A DNA stretch of 6,762 bases from the NCBI GenBank assembly GCA_003131365.1, contig PKVB01000026.1:891-7652 (forward strand). The letters are read 5' to 3'. Below are positions 1 through 5,932 of the stretch, piece after piece (position 1 is the stretch's first letter; each line of letters starts with the position of its first letter). A program made the translations under genes and the position numbers. Source of the DNA: Gemmatimonadota bacterium. GTDB lineage: Bacteria; Gemmatimonadota; Gemmatimonadetes; Gemmatimonadales; Gemmatimonadaceae. The notes below the pieces were generated by a model. It worked only from the letters and a program-made list of their open reading frames with translations, was not told the origin of the DNA and made no database searches.

Positions 1-389
1 AACAGCGAGTCGTCCGCACGATCTTAGGGATCGACGAGCAGGCGGGAAGTCTGATCTTCGCGGGTGACGTCCCTCAGGGCGGGTATGCGCGACTCATGAA
101 GGCGAACGTCGACCGGCTGATCGACGGCGCGCATGGCGCCGCTGCGGCCTGCTACGAAGCCGTTGGAAGCAAAACCCCCGATCTGGCAATTCTGATCAGC
201 TGCGTGGGACGAAAGCTGGTGCTCAATCAGCGTACAGAGGAAGAGGTCGAGAGCGTGCGTGACGTCCTCGGCGAGTCGACGGTGCTGAGCGGGTTCTACT
301 CGTACGGCGAGATTGCACCCTTCATGTCGTCGACGAAATGTGAGCTGCACAATCAGACCATGACCATCACTACATTCTCGGAACGCTGA
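1..389 (+). CDS. FIST domain protein, C-terminal part (5' end outside window)
   Basis: The gene enters from the left edge; the reading frame starts at base 3 and ends with TGA at 387-389, giving about 128 residues. The visible part matches a FIST C-terminal domain: an AGDVPQGG stretch near the edge, then LMKANVDRLIDGA, an ILISCVGRK strand, a GFYSYGEIAP turn and a terminal CELHNQTMTITTF stretch. FIST proteins are cytoplasmic ligand-binding sensor modules, usually encoded beside histidine kinases or cyclic-di-GMP enzymes; some (NosP) bind haem and sense nitric oxide. The next gene is a soluble hybrid histidine kinase 4 bases downstream, so this is very probably its sensory partner in the same transcript. 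The N-terminal FIST domain and the start lie outside the window, and the ligand cannot be determined from this fragment. Confidence 0.88.
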   Translation, partial: QRVVRTILGIDEQAGSLIFAGDVPQGGYARLMKANVDRLIDGAHGAAAACYEAVGSKTPDLAILISCVGRKLVLNQRTEEEVESVRDVLGESTVLSGFYSYGEIAPFMSSTKCELHNQTMTITTFSER

Positions 390-393
390 GCAC

Positions 394-2139
394 ATGCACA
401 AGCTGCTGGCCCGCCAGCTCCGCCGATGTTTCGGGTCTCCGGAAGCCGTGCCGGTTGAACTGCGCCCCTTCGTGGCTGCAGTAGAGGAGGCGTACCGGCA
501 GTCGGACAACGACAGGGCGCTGCTCGAGCACTCCATGGAAACTGTGTCGGAGGAAATGGTCGATCGATTCCGGCGGGCGGGGGAGGACCTGCTGGCCAGC
601 CAGCGGACGGAGGAGCAACTGAGTCGCGCGCTCTCCGTCCTTGCGGCCACGCTCGAATCCACCGCCGACGGGATCCTCGTCGTGGCCGAAAGCGGAAGAA
701 TGGTTCGCATGAACCAGAAGTTCATAGACCTGTTCGGAATTCCGGAGCATATCCAGGCATCGCGAGACAACCAGCAGGCACTCGAATTCGTTGTCGGCCA
801 TTTGCAGGACCCGGAACAGTTCCTTCTTAAGGTCAAGGAGCTCTATGACAGCCCGGAAGCGGACAGCTTCGACGTTCTACATTTCAGGGACGGGCGCATT
901 GTCGAGCGCTACTCGCTTCCCCAGCGTGTTGCCGGGAAAACCGTGGGAAGGGTCTGGAGCTTTCGCGACGTCACGGAGCGCCGGCAGCTTGAGGGCCTCC
1001 TTCGCCAGTCGCAGAAGATGGAATCGGTTGGACAGCTCGCCGGCGGCGTGGCCCACGACTTCAACAACCTTCTCACCGTAATCAACGGCCGGGTCGAATT
1101 CCTGGTTGGTGCACCGAATCTGGTCAGAGAGCAGGATGAAGATCTTCGGGAGATCCAAAAGGCGGCGGAACGAGCTGGCGGGCTCACCCGACAGTTGCTC
1201 GCCTTCAGCAGGAAGCAGCTGCTACAGCCGCGAGTGCTCGATCTCAATCGCATGCTTGATGAGGTTGAGCCCATGCTTCGCCGTCTGATCGGTGAAGATA
1301 TCCAAATTGTTCTTGTTCGCGGCGAAACTCTCGGGCCCGTCATGGCAGATCCGGGCCAGGTGCAACAGGTTCTTCTGAACCTTGCGCTCAACGCCCGCGA
1401 TGCGATGCCCTCGGGAGGTCTCCTCACAATTCGGACGGCGAATGAATCCGTCAGTCGCGTTCCGAAGACCGGGGCGTCGGAGGTCGTCGCCGGTAGCTAC
1501 GTGTTACTTGAAGTCACGGACACGGGATGCGGAATGGACGAGGCGACGAAGTCGCGAATCTTCGAGCCCTTCTTTACTACCAAAGGATTAGGCAAGGGAA
1601 CGGGGCTGGGTCTCTCCACGGTTTACGGAATCGTGAGACAGTCGGGCGCGGCGATGTCTGTCCGGAGCGCCCCGGAAAGGGGAACGGGCTTTCGCATACT
1701 GTTTCCACTCACGGACGGCGTCGAGCCTGAGCAGTTGAGACAGGATGACCTCGGAATTGACGACCTTGGCTCGGAGACGATTCTTCTCGTCGAGGATGAG
1801 GACTCCGTGCGCGATCTCGCGCAGCGCATTCTTCAATCGCGCGGCTACAAGGTTCTTGCGGCCCAGCACGGCGGGGATGCGCTACAAATAGCATCGATCG
1901 CGGACCAGCGGATAGATCTCGTCGTTACGGATGTCGTCATGCCCGGGATGAACGGTCGCGAGCTGGTGGAGACCCTCATTGCCAGTACGCCCGGAATTCG
2001 CGTGCTGTACATGTCGGGATATACCGATGACGACATTGTCAGGCGTGGCCTGCTGACCTCGAATGTCTCGTTTCTCCAGAAGCCCTTCACAGGGAAGAGT
2101 TTGGGGCGGCGGGTGCGCAGCGTCCTCGACGCGGACTGA
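394..2139 (+). CDS. Soluble hybrid sensor histidine kinase (coiled coil-PAS-HisKA-HATPase-receiver)
   Basis: This 581-residue kinase autophosphorylates on His and passes the phosphate to its own C-terminal receiver. Order: helical, probably coiled-coil N-terminus (about 25-88); PAS domain (about 83-195, ending in the typical FRDVTERR); HisKA with phosphoacceptor His221 in GGVAHDFNNLL; HATPase with the N-box (Asn333 in LALNARDAM), G1 box DTGCGM (376-381), F-box FEPFFTTK (390-397) and G2 box GTGLGLSTV (402-410); receiver (about 461-578) with acidic pocket residues around 467-469, phosphoacceptor Asp513 in VVTDVVMPGMNG, Ser541 and Lys563 in QKPF. All catalytic motifs are intact. There is no signal peptide or membrane segment, so it is cytoplasmic and presumably takes its input from the FIST protein ending 4 bases upstream. 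No HPt domain or separate response regulator is visible, so the downstream target is unknown. The HDFNN H-box belongs to the HPK4-like class. The start ATG at 394 is the first after the FIST stop; its ribosome binding site is weak, consistent with translational coupling. Confidence 0.95.
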   Translation: MHKLLARQLRRCFGSPEAVPVELRPFVAAVEEAYRQSDNDRALLEHSMETVSEEMVDRFRRAGEDLLASQRTEEQLSRALSVLAATLESTADGILVVAESGRMVRMNQKFIDLFGIPEHIQASRDNQQALEFVVGHLQDPEQFLLKVKELYDSPEADSFDVLHFRDGRIVERYSLPQRVAGKTVGRVWSFRDVTERRQLEGLLRQSQKMESVGQLAGGVAHDFNNLLTVINGRVEFLVGAPNLVREQDEDLREIQKAAERAGGLTRQLLAFSRKQLLQPRVLDLNRMLDEVEPMLRRLIGEDIQIVLVRGETLGPVMADPGQVQQVLLNLALNARDAMPSGGLLTIRTANESVSRVPKTGASEVVAGSYVLLEVTDTGCGMDEATKSRIFEPFFTTKGLGKGTGLGLSTVYGIVRQSGAAMSVRSAPERGTGFRILFPLTDGVEPEQLRQDDLGIDDLGSETILLVEDEDSVRDLAQRILQSRGYKVLAAQHGGDALQIASIADQRIDLVVTDVVMPGMNGRELVETLIASTPGIRVLYMSGYTDDDIVRRGLLTSNVSFLQKPFTGKSLGRRVRSVLDAD

Positions 2140-2261
2140 GCTCACCAGTCGACTCCCAGCTCGAACCCCGGAGAGATTGAAGCCTCTAAGCAGACCGCAT
2201 CGTTGGACCATGCTGGCGGAATCACTTGCGTGCGTGCATTAATTTGCAGAACGCATCTGCT

Positions 2262-2266
2262 GGAGG
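2262..2266 (+). promoter_or_regulatory. Ribosome binding site deciding the start of the propeller gene
   Basis: GGAGG lies 5 bases before ATG 2272. It supports that start over the in-frame ATG at 2203, which would add 23 residues ahead of the signal peptide and has no comparable site. Confidence 0.75.
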
Positions 2267-2271
2267 GTGGA

Positions 2272-3252
2272 ATGCTTACCCCGCTTATTCGCAAGCTGGC
2301 CAGGATTGCTCCCGCGCTCGGCTTGATCGCCGCAGCCGCATCGCCGCTCGCCGTCGTCGAGTATCAGATTCCGCGCAGCCGGGCTTTTCCGCACGATCCT
2401 GCCGTCGGCGCTGACGGAATCGTCTGGTATACGGATCAGCAGAACAGTTTCATCGGGCGACTCGATCCTGCGACCGGAAAGATCACCGACTATGCGACGC
2501 CTACGCCGGAGTCGGGGCCGCACGGTATCGTCGTCGCTCCGGACGGAGGCGTCTGGTACACGGCGCAGCGGATCGCCAAGCTCGGTCGCCTCGATCCGAG
2601 GACGGGACACATTGAGGAGTATTCGCTACCGGCCGCCGCCCGTGACCCGCACACTCCGCTCATTCGCAAAGGAGTTGTCTGGTTCACCGTTCAACAGAGC
2701 AACGTGTACGGCCGGTTCGACCCGCGAACGCGCGAAGCCAAGGTGTGGACAGTGCCGACGAACCGCGCTCTCCCCTACGGGATGGTCAATGCACCCGACG
2801 GCTCGATCTGGGTCGCTTTGTTTGGAACCAACAAACTGGGACGGATCGACGGCGAGAGTGGTGCACTTCGCGAAATCACTCTGCCTGAAAGCGGCGCGCG
2901 TCCACGGCGCCTCGTCGTCGACGAGTCCGGCATGGTGTGGTACAGTGATTTCGCGCGCGGCTATCTCGGCTCCTACAATCCGAAGAACGGCGCGTTCAAG
3001 GAATGGCTCTCGCCCGGCGGAACAAGCTCCGCGCCCTACGGGATCGCGATCGCTCCCGACGGACGGATCTTCTACGACGAAGCACGTTCCGGTACCATCG
3101 TCGCGTTCGATCGAAAGACGGGTAAAACGGAGACGATCAGGATCCCGACGCCGGGGTCGATCGTTCGGAATGTCTCAGTCGACAGCACGCGTGGCCGGAT
3201 CTGGCTCGCGTTGAGCGGCACCGGCCGCATCGGCAAGATCGAGCTCAAGTGA
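2272..3252 (+). CDS. Exported Vgb-like seven-bladed beta-propeller protein
   Basis: From ATG 2272 the product has 326 residues. The N-terminus (charged Arg/Lys residues, then an Ala/Leu-rich stretch to about residue 27) looks like a signal peptide, so export to periplasm or beyond is likely. The rest is seven repeats of about 40 residues, each with a DG-x-(I/V)-W-Y/F core followed by GR(L/I)D..TG and a strand ending in a Pro-rich turn. Cores lie at about 50-54, 93-97, 135-139, 178-182, 220-224, 264-268 and 309-313: one full seven-bladed propeller. The repeats resemble virginiamycin B (streptogramin) lyase, COG4257. However, the four histidines (41, 84, 113, 127) are all in the first half, whereas the lyase uses His and Glu residues in its last blades. 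Streptogramin lyase activity is therefore unlikely. The true substrate or partner is unknown; lactone-type chemistry or binding is possible. It is probably monocistronic: 132 bases from the kinase, with a hairpin after its stop. Confidence 0.85.
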   Translation: MLTPLIRKLARIAPALGLIAAAASPLAVVEYQIPRSRAFPHDPAVGADGIVWYTDQQNSFIGRLDPATGKITDYATPTPESGPHGIVVAPDGGVWYTAQRIAKLGRLDPRTGHIEEYSLPAAARDPHTPLIRKGVVWFTVQQSNVYGRFDPRTREAKVWTVPTNRALPYGMVNAPDGSIWVALFGTNKLGRIDGESGALREITLPESGARPRRLVVDESGMVWYSDFARGYLGSYNPKNGAFKEWLSPGGTSSAPYGIAIAPDGRIFYDEARSGTIVAFDRKTGKTETIRIPTPGSIVRNVSVDSTRGRIWLALSGTGRIGKIELK

Positions 3253-3263
3253 CGGCGTAGCAG

Positions 3264-3289
3264 GCGAGGGCGCTCGTGCGCGCCCTCGC
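3264..3289 (+). terminator. Perfect 10-bp GC-rich hairpin after the propeller gene
   Basis: GCGAGGGCGC at 3264-3273 is the exact reverse complement of GCGCCCTCGC at 3280-3289, with a 6-base loop, starting 11 bases after the TGA at 3250-3252. The position suits a transcription terminator. There is no T-run after the stem, so it may instead be a pause or mRNA-stabilising hairpin, or act in a GC-rich host that tolerates terminators without a U-tract. Confidence 0.55.
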
Positions 3290-3377
3290 GCCACCGTGTT
3301 GCTCCAGCCATTTCCGCGGACTAGCTTCGGGTCCCGACCTCCATGGTCGAATGAGAGCAACCCGGATGATCGTCACC

Positions 3378-3381
3378 GAGG
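3378..3381 (+). promoter_or_regulatory. Ribosome binding site deciding the M14 peptidase start
   Basis: GAGG ends 7 bases before ATG 3389, a normal spacing, but only 1 base before ATG 3383. It favours 3389 over 3383. A GTG at 3296 in the same frame would place 31 residues ahead of the signal peptide and is less likely. Confidence 0.5.
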
Positions 3382-3388
3382 CATGGAA

Positions 3389-5848
3389 ATGAGACCGTCA
3401 GTACGCCAACTCGCATTCTTCTTCTCGTTTTTCATTGCGGCCGGTGCCGCGCGGCTGCACGCGCAGGCAGCGGACGCCACGCCGAGCGCCTCGCCGGGTC
3501 TTCCGCCTTCCGCCACGCGCCCTGGCCGCGATCCGAATCAACCGATCGACGAGGAGTACACGCGAAAAATCCGCGAGTATACGACTGAGTCGTTCTTCCT
3601 CTCGCCACTCGTAGACTATCTGCCGGCGTCGGCCACGGTGCCGACACCCAAGGCAGTGCTGGGCGACATCGCCGGCGCGCGCAATAATCTTCCCTACTCG
3701 AAAGAGGTCTACACCTACATGCGCATGCTGGCCAAGGCGAGTCCGCGCGTGAGGGTGTATTCGATCGGGACGACCGAAGAGGGACGCGAGATGATCGCCG
3801 TCGCGGTCGCATCGGAATCGCTGTTCGCGAATCTCGACCGAAACAAGGCGAATCTTGCGAAGCTCGCCGATCCGCGCTCGATCAACATGGACGATGCTGA
3901 GGCGGCGCGAATCGTCACGCAGACGACGCCCGTCTACTACATCACGGGCACGATTCACTCTCCGGAATCGGGGGCGCCCACGGCGCTGATGGAGCTCGCG
4001 TACCGACTGGCTGTGGATGAGAGCCCGTACATCAGGAACATCCGCGATCACCTGATCACGCTCATCACTCCCATCGTCGAGGTGGATGGGCGCGACCGGC
4101 AGGTGGATCTCTTCCGCTGGCGAATGGCGCATCCGGGCGAGACTGCTCCGCCGCTTATCTACTGGGGGCACTACGTCGGGCACGACAACAATCGCGACGC
4201 GATGGCAATGACGCTGAAGCTGTCCGAGAACGTCATGAACAAGTATCTCGACTGGAAGGCGCAGGTGCTCCACGATCTGCACGAGTCGGTTCCATATCTC
4301 TACGACAATACTGTCGGCGATGGTCCGTACAACGCCTGGCTCGATCCGCTTCTCACGAACGAGTGGCAGATGATCGGCTGGAACAATGTCCAGGAGATGA
4401 CGCGACTGGGAATGCCCGGCGTCTTCACTCACGGAAACTTCGATACGTGGTCGCCTGGCTATCTCATGTTCATGGCGGCCACGCACAACGGCATCAGCCG
4501 TCTATACGAGACGTTCGGAAACGGAGGAACCGCCGAAACGGTCGAACGCACGCTGTCGCCGACCGAGACGTCGCGCACGTGGTACCGGCAGAGTCCGCCG
4601 CTCCCCAAAGTGAAATGGTCGCTCCGCAACAACAACAACTACGAAGAGACCGGCTTGCTCGTCTCGCTAAGCTATTTCGCAAACAACCGCCAGCAATTTC
4701 TCGAGAACTTCTGGGAGAAGAGCAAGAGGTCGATTCTCAAGGCGCGAGTGGAAGGTCCGGCCGCGTACATCTTGCCTGCCGACGACAGACGGCCGGGCGC
4801 GCAAGCGGAGCTGCTCCGGATTCTTCAGAAGCAGCACGTCGAGATCTCGCGCGCGACGGCACCTTTCAGTGTGCTGGTTCCAGTACCGCGGCCGCGAACG
4901 CCGCCAAGTGCTCCTACTTCTGGTGGAGATCGTCCGGCGGACGCCGTCAAGCGCACCGACACCACGAGGGCCGCCGACCGTCCGCGAGTTGCAGACAGCG
5001 CGCGGGTCGCACCTCGGCCGCGAACGGACAGCGCGCGAGCGGACACGATCAAGCCGGCGATCACTCCCTTCGATACCCTACCGCTCTCGGTGCAGCGCAC
5101 TGAGCTGCGTCAGTTTCCGGCTGGCAGCTACATCATTCGCATGGACCAGCCGTACTCGAGAATCGCGGATGCGCTGCTCGATTATCAATACTGGAGCCCG
5201 ACCGATCCGCAGCGCACTCCGTATGACGACACCGGGTGGACCTTTCCGGAGAATTTTGCCGTGCGCTCCGTCCGTGTGACGGATCCCAAGGTTCTGGCTG
5301 TGCCAATGGAATCAGTGACCGGCGAGATCAAAGCTCCAGGCGGCGTCGTCGGGAGCGGTTCTGTCTTCGCCATCAATCACAACGCTGACAACGCATTGGC
5401 GACCCTTCGCTACAGAATCAAGGACGCTGATTTTCAGATAGCCGAGCAGCCGTTCGAAGCGGCAGGGCAGAAGTTTGGGCGCGGGTCGTTCATCGTCCGG
5501 CACATTTCTTCGGGCGATCTGGACAAGGCCGCGCTGATGCAGATTCTGACCGAGCCGAAAAACGCGCTCATTAAACAGTACATCGCGCTCCTCGACACGG
5601 AGGGCCTAAAACTCTCGTTCACCGAAGATGCCGTCGCGTCGATCGCGCGCTTCGCGGCTACGGTCAACGAGCGCACCGAAAATATCGGTGCTCGCCGGCT
5701 GCACACAATTCTTGAAAAAGTCCTCGAGGAAATTTCCTTTGAAGCTCCCGAATTGAAGAAGAAGACGATTAAGCTGGACGCGGCCTACATCCAGAAGCAG
5801 CTCGCGGATATCGTCAAGGACCAGGATCTGAGCCGTTACATCTTGTAG
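3389..5848 (+). CDS. Secreted M14-family metallopeptidase fused in frame to the HslU C-terminus
   Basis: Numbered from ATG 3389 (819 residues). Residues 1-26 are a signal peptide (Arg-containing n-region, Phe/Ala-rich core, LHAQA end). Residues about 100-390 form an M14 zinc-carboxypeptidase-like domain: YSIGTTEEGREM near 124-135, zinc ligands His190 and Glu193 in TIHSPESG, Arg269 in HDNNRD, and the third ligand His298 in HDLHES. I could not place the catalytic Glu with confidence. A helical/strand region follows, then a Pro/Arg/Asp/Ser low-complexity linker (about 499-558) and another folded segment to about 710 (GRGSFIVRHISSGDL). The expected role is periplasmic or extracellular peptide cleavage with one bound zinc. 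From about residue 717 the sequence switches to the C-terminal domain of the cytoplasmic unfoldase HslU. Large secreted M14 proteins of this type, as I recall them, continue with a further domain of roughly 200 residues here, so the peptidase is probably truncated. The frame is open throughout. Either a real gene fusion or an assembly chimera is possible; M14 identity is firm, the fusion's biological reality is not. Confidence 0.85.
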   Translation: MRPSVRQLAFFFSFFIAAGAARLHAQAADATPSASPGLPPSATRPGRDPNQPIDEEYTRKIREYTTESFFLSPLVDYLPASATVPTPKAVLGDIAGARNNLPYSKEVYTYMRMLAKASPRVRVYSIGTTEEGREMIAVAVASESLFANLDRNKANLAKLADPRSINMDDAEAARIVTQTTPVYYITGTIHSPESGAPTALMELAYRLAVDESPYIRNIRDHLITLITPIVEVDGRDRQVDLFRWRMAHPGETAPPLIYWGHYVGHDNNRDAMAMTLKLSENVMNKYLDWKAQVLHDLHESVPYLYDNTVGDGPYNAWLDPLLTNEWQMIGWNNVQEMTRLGMPGVFTHGNFDTWSPGYLMFMAATHNGISRLYETFGNGGTAETVERTLSPTETSRTWYRQSPPLPKVKWSLRNNNNYEETGLLVSLSYFANNRQQFLENFWEKSKRSILKARVEGPAAYILPADDRRPGAQAELLRILQKQHVEISRATAPFSVLVPVPRPRTPPSAPTSGGDRPADAVKRTDTTRAADRPRVADSARVAPRPRTDSARADTIKPAITPFDTLPLSVQRTELRQFPAGSYIIRMDQPYSRIADALLDYQYWSPTDPQRTPYDDTGWTFPENFAVRSVRVTDPKVLAVPMESVTGEIKAPGGVVGSGSVFAINHNADNALATLRYRIKDADFQIAEQPFEAAGQKFGRGSFIVRHISSGDLDKAALMQILTEPKNALIKQYIALLDTEGLKLSFTEDAVASIARFAATVNERTENIGARRLHTILEKVLEEISFEAPELKKKTIKLDAAYIQKQLADIVKDQDLSRYIL
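4889..5037 (+). repeat. Low-complexity linker with short direct repeats inside the M14 gene
   Basis: The 12-mer CGGCCGCGAACG occurs at 4889-4900 and 5015-5026, and GACAGCGCGCG at 4994-5004 and 5027-5037. At protein level this gives PRPRT twice (500-504 and 542-546) and DSAR twice. The stretch is rich in Pro, Arg, Asp, Ser, Thr and Ala and is probably a disordered spacer between the catalytic domain and the C-terminal part. It looks like local slippage or duplication, not a mobile element. Confidence 0.6.
5537..5848 (+). other. hslU: HslU (ClpY) C-terminal domain segment, detached from its AAA+ core
   Basis: Residues 717-819 of the long frame match the end of HslU, the ATP-dependent unfoldase that feeds the HslV protease in the cytoplasm. 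The visible marks are ILTEPKNALIKQY, ALLDTEGLKL, TENIGARRLHT (the sensor-2 region), LEEISFEAP, the KLDAAYI helix and the terminal KDQDLSRYIL, whose last residues normally dock into HslV. HslU is usually about 440-460 residues; only the last ~103 are here. Walker A, Walker B and the I domain are absent, so this piece cannot hydrolyse ATP. The conserved motifs are undamaged, which argues for a recent join and not an old decaying remnant. The native HslU stop (TAG 5846-5848) appears retained. No hslV is in the window. Confidence 0.88.
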
Positions 5849-5856
5849 AAACTTGA

Positions 5857-5932
5857 AAATGGAAAACAGAAAAGGGGCCCCATCCCCTTCGCTCACGCCG
5901 AATCAGCGCGCACTGTCTACGATTTTCCATTT
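5857..5932 (+). repeat. 10-bp inverted repeat spanning the lipoprotein start codon
   Basis: AAATGGAAAA (5857-5866, containing the ATG at 5859) is the exact reverse complement of TTTTCCATTT (5923-5932) in the signal-peptide coding region. The 56-base loop contains a small AAGGGG/CCCCTT hairpin (5872-5877 with 5884-5889). Overlapping the right arm, CATTTCG, CATTTTG and CATTTCC sit as three tandem 7-mers at 5928-5948. The fold could mask the start codon, but the stem is AT-rich and its effect is unproven. Confidence 0.4.

Noticed and set aside
24..836. Minus-strand open frame of 270 codons across the FIST/kinase boundary
   Set aside because: It overlaps two well-supported + strand genes, and its product is Ser/Arg-rich with no recognisable family; a high-GC shadow.
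2134..2150. Small hairpin GACTG/CAGTC at the kinase stop
   Set aside because: Only 5 bp with a 7-base loop and no T-run; not distinguishable from chance.
2203..2271. Upstream in-frame ATG extending the propeller protein by 23 residues
   Set aside because: It would put a non-signal-like stretch before the signal peptide, and the clear GGAGG site serves ATG 2272.
2272..3252. Calling the propeller a streptogramin resistance gene (vgb)
   Set aside because: Fold similarity is clear, but the late-blade His/Glu residues are missing and a signal peptide is present.
3296..3388. GTG start extending the M14 peptidase by 31 residues
   Set aside because: The extension has no signal-peptide character and begins just after the hairpin. 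ATG 3389 has better ribosome-site spacing and gives a normal signal peptide.
3398..4486. Long open frame on the minus strand (362 codons) opposite the M14 gene
   Set aside because: It is fully antisense to a firmly identified M14 domain. Its translation is rich in Arg, His and Val without domain motifs, as expected from the complement of high-GC coding sequence.
4363..5103. Plus-strand frame of 246 codons inside the M14 gene in another frame
   Set aside because: The composition is Arg/Ala/Gly-rich and motif-free, while the overlapping M14 frame is continuous across it.
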